Notes: a model not told the origin generated them from the letters alone. A DNA stretch of 64,000 nt from Paraburkholderia sp. BCC1886 (GCF_900996245.1 NZ_CAAJGK010000039.1:122596-186595), one strand, 5' to 3'. Shown: positions 43,586 through 54,025, counted from the stretch's first letter. Translations and numbers: made by a program.

Positions 43586-44608
43586 TCAATCGTGATTGCC
43601 CGCGACGATGCCCATCACCGCCATGCGCACCGCGATGCCGAACGTGACCTGATTCAGGATCACCGATTGCGGACCGTCGGCCACCTGCGAATCGATTTCG
43701 ACGCCGCGGTTCATCGGGCCCGGGTGCATCACGATCGCGTCGGGTTTGGCGAGCGCGAGGCGCTCGGGCGTCAGCCCCCAGCTCTTGAAATATTCCTGCG
43801 CCGACGGCAGCAACGCGCCGCTCATGCGCTCGTTCTGCAGTCGCAACATGATGATCACGTCGACGTCTTTCAGACCTTCGTCGAGATTGTGGAACACCCG
43901 CACGCCCATCTGCTCCAGGCCGCCCGGCAACAGCGTGCGCGGGCCGATCGCGCGCACTTCCGGCACGCCGAGCGTGGTGAGCGCGTGAATGTCGGAGCGC
44001 GCCACCCGCGAATGCAGAATGTCGCCGACGATCGCCACCCGCAGATTCGTGAAGTCCTTCTTGTAGTGGCGGATGGTGTACATGTCGAGCAGACCCTGGG
44101 TCGGGTGTGCATGACGGCCGTCGCCGGCGTTGATCACGTGCACGTGCGGCGCGCAATGTTGAGCGATCAGGTACGGCGCGCCGCTCGACGCATGGCGCAC
44201 GACGAACATGTCGGCATGCATCGCCGAGAGATTGTTGATCGTGTCGAGCAGCGATTCGCCTTTGCTGGTGGACGACGCGTTGATGTTCAGATTCAGCACG
44301 TCCGCCGAAAGCCGCGTGGCGGCGATTTCGAACGTGGTGCGGGTGCGCGTCGAGTTCTCGAAGAACAGGTTGAACACCGACTTGCCGCGCAGCAACGGCA
44401 CCTTCTTCACCTCCCGGTCCGTCACGCTGACGAACTGGTCGGCGGTATCGAGAATGTGATTGACGATCGCCTTCGGCAAACCTTCGATCGACAACAGATG
44501 TTTGAGCTCGCCGTTTTTCGTGAGCTGCGGATTGCCTTTCAGGAAGCCATGACGGAAGCGCGCGGCGCTATCGGCTGGATCCTGCGGGGCCTGGGTGGCG
44601 GTGTTCAT
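43586..44608 (-). CDS. pyrB: Aspartate carbamoyltransferase catalytic subunit
   Basis: ATCase of 340 residues, first committed step of pyrimidine synthesis. The carbamoyl-phosphate site is [13 protein letters not shown] (about 80-92). Other motifs are [12 protein letters not shown] (with the Lys from the neighbouring subunit), [34 protein letters not shown] and [12 protein letters not shown]. The N-terminus is about 20 residues longer than the Escherichia coli subunit, as in the class A enzymes that assemble with PyrC'. The order pyrR-pyrB-pyrC' on the minus strand supports a common transcript. No pyrI is seen. Confidence 0.96.
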   Translation of the reverse strand: MNTATQAPQDPADSAARFRHGFLKGNPQLTKNGELKHLLSIEGLPKAIVNHILDTADQFVSVTDREVKKVPLLRGKSVFNLFFENSTRTRTTFEIAATRLSADVLNLNINASSTSKGESLLDTINNLSAMHADMFVVRHASSGAPYLIAQHCAPHVHVINAGDGRHAHPTQGLLDMYTIRHYKKDFTNLRVAIVGDILHSRVARSDIHALTTLGVPEVRAIGPRTLLPGGLEQMGVRVFHNLDEGLKDVDVIIMLRLQNERMSGALLPSAQEYFKSWGLTPERLALAKPDAIVMHPGPMNRGVEIDSQVADGPQSVILNQVTFGIAVRMAVMGIVAGNHD

Positions 44609-44729
44609 GAGTTACCTGCTTGAAATACGGGCTTCAACGTGGTCGATGTCGATGCGCACTGCTGGTCTGCCATGGCATTGCGAGCCACGGCGGCGAGAAG
44701 ATCGACGCGCTCGACGAGCGGGACGCGCT

Positions 44730-45275
44730 TCAATCGACGCGTGCTTCGGTATGGAAGGAGAAACGCGGGCCATCGGCGGCGGACTGTTCGTCGCGTGCCA
44801 GCACCAGGGTCGCGTCGGCGGGCACCTGCACCACGCCGCCGACGAAGCGCGCGGCTACCGGCAACTCGCGGCCGCCGCGATCGGCCAGCACGGCCAGTTC
44901 GACGGATGCCGGACGGCCGTAGTCGTACAACTCGTTCAACGCGGCGCGGATGGTGCGGCCGGTGTACAGGACGTCGTCCACCAGCACGATGCGGCGGCCG
45001 TCCACTGCGAACGGCAACGAGGTCGGGCTCGCCTGCGAGTGCAGGCCTTTTTTCGCGTAGTCGTCGCGATGCAGCGCGACGTTCACCACGCCGAAGCTCG
45101 GCAGGTTCAGGTCGCGGGCGAGACGCTCCGCCAGCCACGCGCCGCCGCTATAGATGCCGGCGAGCACTGCGCCGTCGGCGTTCGGCGCACTGCCGGCACC
45201 GAGCTGGTCACCGTACACCGCACGAATCTGGTCGAGCAAGGCGCGATAGAGCGCTTCGGCGTCAATGGAACTCAT
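44730..45275 (-). CDS. pyrR: PyrR, uracil phosphoribosyltransferase/pyrimidine regulator
   Basis: Type I phosphoribosyltransferase of 181 residues. The PRPP-binding loop is [20 protein letters not shown] (about 95-114), preceded by the flexible loop HRDDYAKKG, as in PyrR. In Gram-positive bacteria PyrR binds the pyr mRNA; in Proteobacteria the regulatory role is less clear and it may act mainly as a uracil salvage enzyme. I see no obvious attenuator hairpin in the 121 bases before pyrB. It overlaps ruvX by 14 bases. Confidence 0.92.
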   Translation of the reverse strand: MSSIDAEALYRALLDQIRAVYGDQLGAGSAPNADGAVLAGIYSGGAWLAERLARDLNLPSFGVVNVALHRDDYAKKGLHSQASPTSLPFAVDGRRIVLVDDVLYTGRTIRAALNELYDYGRPASVELAVLADRGGRELPVAARFVGGVVQVPADATLVLARDEQSAADGPRFSFHTEARVD

Positions 45276-45702
45276 GATCGTCGGAAAGTCCGTCTAGATA
45301 TTGCTGGAGGATGATGCTGGCGGCTTCGGCGTCGAGCAGATCGGCGCGGCCGATGCCAGCGCGGATTCCCGCTTTCGCCTCGACCGACGAATAGCGTTCG
45401 TCGACCCACGTGACCGGCAGGTTGAAGCGGCCGTTCAGCTGATTGCCGAAGCGTTTGGCCAGTTGGGTCATCTCGTGCGGCGTGCCGTCCGGGTGCATCG
45501 GCAATCCGACCACCAGTGCGTCGGGCTTCCATTCGGCGATCAGCTTGCCGACTGCCTCGAAGCGATATTCGCGGCTGCGGTTCTGCACGATGACCAGTGC
45601 CCGCGCGCTGCGCGTAAGCGAATTGCCGACCGCCACACCGATGCGTTTTTCGCCATAGTCGAACGCAAGCAGCGTCGCCTCACGTCCGGCCGTGAGGCTC
45701 AT
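45262..45702 (-). CDS. ruvX: Putative pre-16S rRNA nuclease / Holliday junction resolvase (YqgF/RuvX)
   Basis: RNase H-fold protein of 146 residues. It has [16 protein letters not shown] (residues 12-27; the Asp is catalytic), [16 protein letters not shown] and [10 protein letters not shown] (second acidic residue), and [15 protein letters not shown] at the C-terminus. Members process the 5' end of 16S rRNA precursors. It sits between yqgE and pyrR with overlaps on both sides (ATGA with yqgE), the usual Proteobacterial order yqgE-yqgF. Confidence 0.94.
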   Translation of the reverse strand: MSLTAGREATLLAFDYGEKRIGVAVGNSLTRSARALVIVQNRSREYRFEAVGKLIAEWKPDALVVGLPMHPDGTPHEMTQLAKRFGNQLNGRFNLPVTWVDERYSSVEAKAGIRAGIGRADLLDAEAASIILQQYLDGLSDDHEFH

Positions 45703-46277
45703 GCGTGCCCCGCCTCGCCCGACAGCATGGACAGCGAAATGCCGAGCAGCGCGAGGGCGGCTTCGAGACGTTCTTCGGCGGGCACGTCGAAAACGATTTT
45801 CGGGTCTGCCTCGACCGTCAGCCAGCCGTTCTTCGAGATTTCTTCTTCGAGTTGACCCGCACCCCAGCCGGCATGGCCGAGCGTGAGCAGAAAACGCTCC
45901 GGACCGGTGCCGCCCGCCACCGCTTCGAGCACGTCTTTCGAGGTGGTCATTTCGAGGCCGCCGGGCACCGACATCGACGACGTGTAGGCGTTACCGTCTT
46001 TCGGGTCGTGCAGCACGAAGCCGCGCTCGGTTTGCACCGGGCCGCCGAAATAAACCGGAACGTGGAGAAGGGGTTCGATCTCGAGTTTGAGGTCGATGCG
46101 ACTGAAGAGCGCTTGCAGGTCGATATCGGTCGGCCGGTTGATGACGAGGCCGAGCGCGCCGCGCTCGCTGTGATCGCAAAGGTAGACCACGGTTCCCGAA
46201 AACGTCGGATCGGCCATGTTGGGCATGGCGATGAGGAACTGGTTGGTCAGATTGATGCGATCGGTACTCTTGGACAT
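45699..46277 (-). CDS. yqgE: UPF0301 / DUF179 family protein YqgE
   Basis: Protein of 192 residues of the YqgE/AlgH family, function unknown. Motifs are [27 protein letters not shown] at the N-terminus, [27 protein letters not shown] and [14 protein letters not shown], all strongly conserved in the family. It is the first gene of the block yqgE-ruvX-pyrR-pyrB-pyrC'. The upstream 235 bases to the next stop contain no gene I can support. Confidence 0.94.
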   Translation of the reverse strand: MSKSTDRINLTNQFLIAMPNMADPTFSGTVVYLCDHSERGALGLVINRPTDIDLQALFSRIDLKLEIEPLLHVPVYFGGPVQTERGFVLHDPKDGNAYTSSMSVPGGLEMTTSKDVLEAVAGGTGPERFLLTLGHAGWGAGQLEEEISKNGWLTVEADPKIVFDVPAEERLEAALALLGISLSMLSGEAGHA

Positions 46278-46512
46278 AGTTCGGATTTTAACAAAGACGA
46301 TGCGGGATGGCGGGCTTTGAGCGTGGTACCGCGAGATGTGTCGTGAAGTCTGCCGCGAGCCATCGACGGCGAATCAGGTTGCACTCTATCACGCACGCGC
46401 GCGAGCGCCACCGGGCATGCGAAGCGGTTTGGCGGTGGGCGTCGGCGCGGGCATTGATGCGGGGGATGGGTGCGGGCGGCCGGGAGTTGCGCGCTTCGGC
46501 TCGCGGTGCGGT

Positions 46513-48036
46513 TCACGACCTGCCGCGTGCGTCGCCTTTTGCTGCGCCGGAGCCGCCATGCTCGATCGCGCGGGTCAGCGTCGAAAGCGCAATCGCGTTG
46601 GCGGCCGGCGCAACGCCCGCCGCCACCTTGTGCAACATCGCGCGCAACGCTTCGGCGCTTTGTTCGAGGGTTGCGGCGGACGGCGCGTCGAAGCCGCGTT
46701 GGCCGCGCTGGTTCTGTTGCTGGCCCTGTCGTTGCTCCCACCCCTCCTGGTGTTGCTCCTGCAAAGCCACTGCCGCGTGCGCGCGCCGACGCCATGCGAG
46801 ACCGAGCGTGTCGGCAAGCACCGCAACGTGACCGAGGCCTAGCGCGCAGGCCGCAGCGCCGAGTCGGGAGGCCGCATCGCCGGCTTGCAACGCGGCGCCG
46901 GGTTCGAGTCTGTCGGGATGATTCGCCGCGCGTGCATGGTCCGTCAGCGCGGAAATCGCGGCATCGGCAGTTTGCAGAAAATCTTCATAGGCCTGCGTGC
47001 CGACGGTCAATACACCGAGATCGCGCGTCAACGAACTTCGCGCGGCGCTAATCGCCTGCGCCTGCAACGCGCCCGCCTCCCACAGCGCCTCCGAATCCTG
47101 CGTGCCGGCCACGTGCCAATCCACCGTCAGGCCATAGTCGCGCAGCACATCGACGTGAGCGGCGTCTTCGGCGGCGGCGCCGAACAGCGCGTAGTCGCGC
47201 CAGAGCAGCGCCAGCGTCGCGCGCACCAGCGAACGGGGCGCGTGCTGCACACCGCGCGCGTGATCGGCCAAGGCCAGGTTGCAACGTGCGTAGAAACGGC
47301 GGGCGTCGGTGTCGTTGTTCAGTGCGCTCGGGACCCCTTGGCCCCCTTGGCCGCTGATGCGGCCGCTCTGCCGCAAGCTTTTCGCGCAAGCCTGCGCGAG
47401 TCGCCAGAAGTCATACGGATCGGGGCCGATGAGTTCGGCGATCACGGCATCGATTTCGTCGAGCGCCGCCTGGGTGAGCGCATAGACCGCCGCGCTACCG
47501 CTACTGGCTTGCGAGCGCAGCACGGGTAGCAGCGCACGCTCGAAGCGCGCCCGCAGATGGGCCAGCCGATCGGCCGACTGCGCATGCAGCGACGCCAGCG
47601 GGACGGCACGGGCGCTCAACGCCAGATCGTCGAAGGTCACGCCGGGACCCGTGGCGGGATCGGATAACTGCGTGCAGAGCGATCGGTAGTGATCAAACAG
47701 CGTGGGCGAACAGGCCAATTCGCGCAGATTGTGACGCTCGAGCGCTGCCCGAAAGTCCTGCAAGGCCGCGCCGAATGCCGGGCGCGCGTTATCGGGATCG
47801 GACGGGTCGGCCGTAACGGGCGACAGGCGGACGAGCGCGTCGATATAACGCTGGGCGCTGAACCAGCCGGCGCTGCGCAGCGCGTGCGAAGCACGCAGCA
47901 GCGCCGAGGTGCTCTCGCCATATTGTTCGAACGCCAGCAACGCTTCGGCGAGCGCGAGTTCCGCGGCACGGACCGCGCCGCCGCGCGGATTCGGCAAGGC
48001 GTCGAAAGATGCGGGTTCAGCAGGTCGAAGTGGCAT
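46513..48036 (-). CDS. Hypothetical Ala-rich helical protein; possible remnant of a PilL/ChpA-type protein
   Basis: I cannot name the family firmly. The protein has 507 residues, is very Ala/Leu-rich and almost all helical, with no membrane helix. It has a helical stretch (LLRASHALRSAGWFSAQRYIDALVR) and a Gln-rich linker near residues 425-450 (QEQHQEGWEQRQGQQQNQR). The C-terminus reads ALRAMLHKVAAGVAP. In other Burkholderiaceae, from memory, pilG-pilH-pilI-pilJ-pilL lie between rubA and this region, and PilL begins with long helical repeats like this. It may therefore be the leftover N-terminal part of PilL after loss of the rest, or an unrelated protein. GC is very high, and antisense frames are open too. 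Confidence 0.6.
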   Translation of the reverse strand: MPLRPAEPASFDALPNPRGGAVRAAELALAEALLAFEQYGESTSALLRASHALRSAGWFSAQRYIDALVRLSPVTADPSDPDNARPAFGAALQDFRAALERHNLRELACSPTLFDHYRSLCTQLSDPATGPGVTFDDLALSARAVPLASLHAQSADRLAHLRARFERALLPVLRSQASSGSAAVYALTQAALDEIDAVIAELIGPDPYDFWRLAQACAKSLRQSGRISGQGGQGVPSALNNDTDARRFYARCNLALADHARGVQHAPRSLVRATLALLWRDYALFGAAAEDAAHVDVLRDYGLTVDWHVAGTQDSEALWEAGALQAQAISAARSSLTRDLGVLTVGTQAYEDFLQTADAAISALTDHARAANHPDRLEPGAALQAGDAASRLGAAACALGLGHVAVLADTLGLAWRRRAHAAVALQEQHQEGWEQRQGQQQNQRGQRGFDAPSAATLEQSAEALRAMLHKVAAGVAPAANAIALSTLTRAIEHGGSGAAKGDARGRS

Positions 48037-48327
48037 GGGCGGTCCGCAGGGAATCGACCGGGTCGCTCTATGCGCTGCCTTACACTGATCGGCTAACGCG
48101 CGAACCGTCGACAGGACAATGACAGGCTATCGTTGGAATACGGCGCGAGCGAACTGTTCAGCGCGCCGGGTCGGCGGAGGGTTAGCGGATAGCCGCAAAC
48201 GGTGCTTGTTTCCGGCCTGGCTGGCGCCCCGCGAGGCGGATGCTGCCGTCGATGGCCGGTCTTAAAGAAGTCGGCCCACTAAGCATCCCACTGCGCAGCC
48301 CACTAAGCAGCCCAACCCGCGCCGACT

Positions 48328-48498
48328 TCAGATCTGGACCATCTCGAAGTCTTCCTTGCGCGCGCCGCATTCCGGGCAGGTCCAATTAATGGGAACGTCC
48401 TCCCAGCGGGTGCCCGGCGCGATGCCTTCCTCCGGCAAACCGGCTTCTTCGTCGTAAATCCAGCCGCAAATCAGGCACATCCAGCTTTGATATTCCAT
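48328..48498 (-). CDS. rubA: Rubredoxin
   Basis: Small electron carrier of 56 residues with the two CxxCG iron-binding knuckles CLICG (residues 8-12) and CPECG (about 41-45), and the conserved WMCLICGWIYDEE and GTRWEDVPINWTCP. ATG 48498 gives the usual rubredoxin length; a longer in-frame reading would add 39 unrelated residues. In Burkholderiaceae it sits beside thiD, as here, but divergently oriented. No partner reductase is present in the window. Confidence 0.95.
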   Translation of the reverse strand: MEYQSWMCLICGWIYDEEAGLPEEGIAPGTRWEDVPINWTCPECGARKEDFEMVQI

Positions 48499-48832
48499 TC
48501 TTGAGTCGCGTCGTAGAGTCCGGGGAAATGGGAGCCATGATGGTACCGTGTTGCCGCCCCAATGCCTAGCAATCAGAAGGGTCTCTCGGGATGCGGCAAA
48601 ATGCGGCGCGTCCATGGGCCTCGTGGGTTTGCGTCGGGTCCGGGCGGCGCTCCCGGCTCGTCGGCGGGTTCATGCGTCGGCATGGCGATCAGGGACGCGG
48701 CCGGCGCGCAAATCTTCAGGTTAGCCAAAGCCGCGGCGATGCAAAAAAACGCCCTCGTCACGGTTTAGGCCGCATAATTGAGCCGATTGCGCACCGTCTG
48801 CGCTTAAAAACAGCTCCTTTTTGTAAATCTTC
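48499..48832. promoter_or_regulatory. Divergent intergenic region between rubA and thiD, 334 bases
   Basis: I see no gene here. It should carry the promoters of rubA (minus) and thiD (plus). Close to thiD the sequence becomes AT-richer (TTAAAAACAGC then TTTTTGTAAATC), the only likely promoter/leader stretch. No TPP riboswitch (THI box CTGAGA) can be found ahead of thiD. Confidence 0.4.
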
Positions 48833-49693
48833 ATGCCCAGCGACACGCCCCCGATCGTCCTCACCTTCGGCCTTTCCGATCCCACCGGCGGCTCTGGCCT
48901 GCAAGCCGACCTGATGACTCTGGCCAGCATGGGGTGCCACGGCGTCTCGGTACTCACCGGCTACACCGTGCGCGACTCGGCCAGTTGCGACGAAGTCACC
49001 GGACTCGACCCCGAAGTCGTCGCCACCCAGGCGCGCATGCTGCTCGAAGACATGCCCATCGCCGCATTCAAAGTGGGCGCCTGCACCCGCGCCGAGGTGG
49101 TCAGCGCGATTGCCGAAGTGGTCGCGGATTACGACGACATTCCGCTGATTCTCGCCCCCGACTTCACGCTCGACGACGAGCACGTGCTGGCTGCAGACGA
49201 ATTGCGCGAAGCCATCGCCGACCTGCTGGCGCCGCAAACCACGTTGCTGGTCGCCGACTCCGCCACGCTACTGGCGCTTGCCCAACCCGACGGCGACGCC
49301 GAAGCACCCAGCCTCGACGCGGCCATTTCGCACCTGCTCGCGCAAGGCTGCGAATACATCCTGTCGACGGAAACCGGCACGCACCGGCTCGTCAACACGC
49401 TGTTCAGCGAAGACGGGCAACTGCGCCAGGACATGTGGGACCGCGGCAGCAATCGCATCATGGGACTGACGGACACGCTCGGCGCCGCCATCGCCGCATT
49501 GCTGGCCAACGGTCAGGAACCGGCCGAGGCGGTTCGCGAGGCGCAGGAATATCTCTACCAGGCCATGCGCAACGCATTCCGGCCAGGTATGGGCGCCTAC
49601 ATGCCGGATCGTTTTTTCTGGGCCCGCAGCAGCGACGACGACACGCCGCCCACCACCGGCAAAGACGCAGCACCAGGCGAAGCGCGCCACTGA
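48833..49693 (+). CDS. thiD: Hydroxymethylpyrimidine kinase-like protein (ThiD family, diverged)
   Basis: Ribokinase-fold protein of 286 residues. The N-terminus LTFGLSDPTGGSGLQADLMTLASMGCHGVSVLTG matches the ThiD substrate site (usually SDSGGGAGIQADL). The late anion-hole motif, normally GTGCT with a catalytic Cys in ThiD, reads GLTDT here: the second Gly is Thr and the Cys is Asp, the residue used by other ribokinase-family kinases. Activity and substrate are therefore less certain than the family name suggests. The C-terminal 20 residues are acidic and Pro/Thr-rich. ATG 48833. A hairpin terminator lies 37 bases after the stop. Confidence 0.85.
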   Translation: MPSDTPPIVLTFGLSDPTGGSGLQADLMTLASMGCHGVSVLTGYTVRDSASCDEVTGLDPEVVATQARMLLEDMPIAAFKVGACTRAEVVSAIAEVVADYDDIPLILAPDFTLDDEHVLAADELREAIADLLAPQTTLLVADSATLLALAQPDGDAEAPSLDAAISHLLAQGCEYILSTETGTHRLVNTLFSEDGQLRQDMWDRGSNRIMGLTDTLGAAIAALLANGQEPAEAVREAQEYLYQAMRNAFRPGMGAYMPDRFFWARSSDDDTPPTTGKDAAPGEARH

Positions 49694-49730
49694 ATCCGCG
49701 CGTGCAGACTGGCCGCCTGTTTCCCCGATA

Positions 49731-49756
49731 ACCCGCATTCGTGCGGGTTTTCTTTT
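49731..49756 (+). terminator. Intrinsic terminator after thiD
   Basis: A seven-base perfect stem ACCCGCA/TGCGGGT with a TTCG tetraloop is followed by TTTCTTTT. It lies 37 bases beyond the thiD stop and separates thiD from the sulfotransferase gene. Confidence 0.85.
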
Positions 49757-49899
49757 GCATGGCGCGAATTGCGGAATGCATGGCGCCGCAGATTTAACGC
49801 GGAATTTATCCATTTCACATCGATTTCGGATGTTAGAAAGCGTAATTAATCGTTACAACATCCGCGGATTACCACGCTAAACTTTGACGATCGTGTGAC

Positions 49900-49910
49900 A
49901 AGGAGGTGAT
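49900..49910 (+). promoter_or_regulatory. Full-length Shine-Dalgarno site of the sulfotransferase gene
   Basis: AAGGAGGTGAT is complementary to the 3' end of 16S rRNA over 11 bases and lies five bases before the ATG at 49916. It is the strongest ribosome-binding site I saw in the window and fixes the start. Confidence 0.85.
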
Positions 49911-49915
49911 GCGAT

Positions 49916-51130
49916 ATGTCCGCACCAATCTTCTTCATTCATCCGCCGAAGAGTGGGGGGTCGACTGTCGTATCGTTTTTCGAATTGAATCTGGGAAAAA
50001 GCGGCTTCGTTCAATTCGAATGGGATCGGCCTGGATGGGAGAATTGCCGCAGTCGACTTTTGCAAACAGGCGCGGGCGGCGGCCATTTGCCGTATGGCAT
50101 TCACCGGGATCTCAAAATCGCTCTGCGCTATTGCGCGATTTTGCGCGATCCGCTTGCACGGCAAATATCGCATTACCGATATGCGTTAAATGGCAAGAAT
50201 GGCGCAGTGGAACTCGGCGCGAGCGTTTCGTCGCTGGAAGCATTGGTGCGCCGTGGCAATCTGACGCTCGACGAATGGGTTGGCGAATCGATGAATGGCG
50301 GCAATAATCTCTACGTGCAAATGTTGAGCGGCCGGCCAATCGTCGACCAACAGAGCCTCGAACTCGCCAGAATTCATCTCCGCCGGCATATCACGACGTT
50401 TGGCTTTTGCGAAAATATCAGCGAATTTCTATTGCGGCTTTGCGGCACGACCGGACTGCGCCTCCCCTTCTATTTCGAAACGAATAAGACTTGCGGAACG
50501 GCAGAACAGAAACTGCATTTAAGCGAAACGGCGAAGCAAGATTTTATCGAGCAGAACAGTCTCGATTACCAGCTTTTTCACGAAGCCAAAGAGGACGTCG
50601 ATAGATACGCTAAAGACACGGGCAGTATTTTCACGAAAGCATTGGAACTGGTCCAAACGATTCAGGCGGAGATTAATCGCCTGGACAATCCGTACCTGTA
50701 CAACACTATCCTTACCGGCTTCGACGACGCGTTTCTCGCGAAGGTGTGTGCGCTCATCCGCCAGTACGATCTCGAACCGTTGCGCGCGTATCTGCAGTTT
50801 GCACACGAGCACCGGCCAGTCATGGCCGACTTTTACGAAGGCCACGTCGACACGGTCCAGAACGGCGCGGTATCGGGCTGGGCCGTCAACCTCAGCCAGC
50901 CGGAAGCGAGCGTGCCGCTCGAAGTGCGCGCGGGAGCACGTGTCGTAGCGTGCGGCTGGAGTGGCGAGTCGCGGCCCGACGTAGCCCGCGCCGGCTTCCC
51001 CAGCGCGCAAGTCGGATTTTCGATTCCGCTGCCGGCCGATCTCACCGATACTTTTCAAGTCGCGATTGCCGGCTCGCCGGAATCGCTGAGCAACGCAGGA
51101 CCCTGGCGCCAAGGCTGGCACTGCGCCTGA
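49916..51130 (+). CDS. Sulfotransferase family protein with C-terminal beta-sandwich module
   Basis: Protein of 404 residues. The PAPS 5'-phosphosulfate loop is FFIHPPKSGGSTV (residues 5-17) and the 3'-phosphate site is CAILRDPLARQISHYRYAL, both in the form seen in carbohydrate sulfotransferases. Residues about 305-395 (GHVDTVQNGAVSGWAVNLSQPEASVPLEV...SRPDVARAGFPS) form a separate module, also recognisable at the end of the GT-C-like protein at 19310. The middle is AT-richer than the flanking genes, which suggests acquisition. The next gene is an APS kinase 17 bases downstream, so PAPS supply and use are encoded together. The acceptor is probably a surface glycan or an oligosaccharide signal. 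Confidence 0.8.
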   Translation: MSAPIFFIHPPKSGGSTVVSFFELNLGKSGFVQFEWDRPGWENCRSRLLQTGAGGGHLPYGIHRDLKIALRYCAILRDPLARQISHYRYALNGKNGAVELGASVSSLEALVRRGNLTLDEWVGESMNGGNNLYVQMLSGRPIVDQQSLELARIHLRRHITTFGFCENISEFLLRLCGTTGLRLPFYFETNKTCGTAEQKLHLSETAKQDFIEQNSLDYQLFHEAKEDVDRYAKDTGSIFTKALELVQTIQAEINRLDNPYLYNTILTGFDDAFLAKVCALIRQYDLEPLRAYLQFAHEHRPVMADFYEGHVDTVQNGAVSGWAVNLSQPEASVPLEVRAGARVVACGWSGESRPDVARAGFPSAQVGFSIPLPADLTDTFQVAIAGSPESLSNAGPWRQGWHCA

Positions 51131-51147
51131 CAGAAGGACACCCCCAG

Positions 51148-51771
51148 ATGGAATCTCCCGTTTTCCTGCAACGCAGCCATGGCGTCGTCACCAGCCGCGA
51201 CCGCATGCAGATTTTCCGCCAGAAGCCGGTCACCGTCTGGTTGACCGGCTTCTCCGGCGCCGGCAAATCGACGGTTGCGTTTGCGCTCGAACAGCAACTC
51301 GTGGCGCTCGGTCATGCCTGCTACGTACTCGACGGCGACAACATCCGTCACGGCCTTGCACGTGACCTCGGATTTAGCAGCGACGACCGGCGCGAAAACA
51401 TTCGCCGTGTCGCCCATGTCGCGCAATTGATGAACGACGCCGGACTCATCGTGATCTCGGCACTCATTTCACCGATGCTCGAAGACCGTGCGATGGCGCG
51501 GGAGATTATCGGCCCGGAAAAATTCATCGAAACCCACCTGTCCGCACCGCTCGACACCTGTGTGCGGCGCGATCCGAAAGGCCTCTACGCGAAAGCGCGC
51601 GCGGGAGAGATTGCGTCGTTCACCGGCATCTCCGCGCCTTACGAAGCGCCGATCGATCCGGAACTGCGGATCGACACTGGCTCGTCGACACCCAAGGAAA
51701 GCGTCGCGGAACTGTTCGCCTATTTGCACGCGCACTGCGTGGTCGATCCGGATCGCCAGCAAGTCGTGTGA
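51148..51771 (+). CDS. cysC: Adenylyl-sulfate kinase
   Basis: APS kinase of 207 residues that makes PAPS. It has the P-loop LTGFSGAGKST (about 31-41), LDGDNIRHGLARDLGFS (APS-binding Asp/Arg), REN and the second substrate segment ISALISPMLEDR, then the family motif DPKGLYAKARAGEI. It is a stand-alone CysC, not fused to CysN. ATG 51148 has AGAAGGA upstream. The arrangement with the sulfotransferase says the PAPS is for sulfation rather than sulfate assimilation. Confidence 0.94.
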   Translation: MESPVFLQRSHGVVTSRDRMQIFRQKPVTVWLTGFSGAGKSTVAFALEQQLVALGHACYVLDGDNIRHGLARDLGFSSDDRRENIRRVAHVAQLMNDAGLIVISALISPMLEDRAMAREIIGPEKFIETHLSAPLDTCVRRDPKGLYAKARAGEIASFTGISAPYEAPIDPELRIDTGSSTPKESVAELFAYLHAHCVVDPDRQQVV

Positions 51772-51780
51772 TATCGCGAG

Positions 51781-51824
51781 CCCCAAACAAAAAACCCGCA
51801 GAGATGCGGGTTTTTTGTTTGGGG
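51781..51824. terminator. Bidirectional intrinsic terminator, 20-base perfect stem
   Basis: The two arms, 51781-51800 and 51805-51824, are perfectly complementary over 20 bases with a GAGA loop. The GC core CCCGCA/TGCGGG is flanked by A-run and T-run arms, so a U tract follows the GC stem in either direction. It sits between convergent cysC (plus) and groEL (minus) and can end both transcripts. Confidence 0.93.
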
Positions 51825-51914
51825 AGCACGCCTTGCAGCGTACTTCCCATGACACCAGACCATGCATGTTCGAATGAGCCTCGACTCGGGTTGCAAGCCG
51901 AGGCCCGACGGACT

Positions 51915-53558
<1,644 letters not shown>

Positions 53559-53607
53559 CTAACTCCTTGAATTCTTGGGATATAACCGGGTAAGTAGCGC
53601 TTTGCGC

Positions 53608-53898
53608 TTACTTCTGCACCACGGCCATGATGTCTTCTTCGCGCATGACGAGCAGTTCGTTGCCGTCGACCTTGACGGTCTGGCCTGCATACTTGCCGAA
53701 CAGAACGCGGTCGCCCACCTTCACGTCCAGGGCGATTTGTGCACCCTTGTCGTCGCGCTTACCCGGGCCGACTGCCAGAATTTCGCCTTGATCCGGCTTT
53801 TCTGCTGCGGCTTCGGGGATCACGATGCCCGACGCGGTCTTGGTTTCTTGATCCAGACGTTTGACGATCACGCGATCATGCAAAGGACGAAGGTTCAT
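53608..53898 (-). CDS. groES: Co-chaperonin GroES
   Basis: Co-chaperonin of 96 residues, complete. It starts [29 protein letters not shown] and ends [14 protein letters not shown], with the mobile loop at about residues 16-32. The start ATG 53898 gives the standard length; a GAG-rich site lies just upstream (AGAGGAG). First gene of the groESL operon. Confidence 0.98.
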   Translation of the reverse strand: MNLRPLHDRVIVKRLDQETKTASGIVIPEAAAEKPDQGEILAVGPGKRDDKGAQIALDVKVGDRVLFGKYAGQTVKVDGNELLVMREEDIMAVVQK

Positions 53899-53970
53899 AC
53901 ATACTCCTCTCTTGATTGAGACTGAAGAACGCTGAGAAAACCCGATTGGCTGCGCCAACCGGCGATGTTG

Positions 53971-53997
53971 TTAGCACTCTCGTGCAGCGAGTGCTAA
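53971..53997. promoter_or_regulatory. CIRCE operator (HrcA-binding site) of groESL
   Basis: Perfect consensus inverted repeat TTAGCACTC-N9-GAGTGCTAA, 73 bases before the groES start. It directly abuts the -10 box, so HrcA bound here would block the promoter; release on heat shock induces groESL. Confidence 0.96.
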
Positions 53998-54025
53998 TTA
54001 TATGGACGGGTGGTGACAAATTCAA
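53997..54025 (-). promoter_or_regulatory. Sigma-70 promoter of groESL
   Basis: Read on the minus strand: -35 TTGAAT (54020-54025), a 17-base spacer and -10 TATAAT (53997-54002), close to consensus. The -10 touches the CIRCE operator. No sigma-32 type -35 (CTTGAA followed by CCCCAT) of good match is complete here, though CTTGAA is present over the -35. Confidence 0.85.

Noticed and set aside
46278..46512. Plus-strand small ORFs in the spacer after the Ala-rich gene
   Set aside because: They overlap the minus-strand gene end and have no ribosome-binding site or conserved motif; the spacer looks empty.
48499..48832. Possible TPP riboswitch upstream of thiD
   Set aside because: No THI-box (CTGAGA) or ACC-GAAC-type core seen in the leader.
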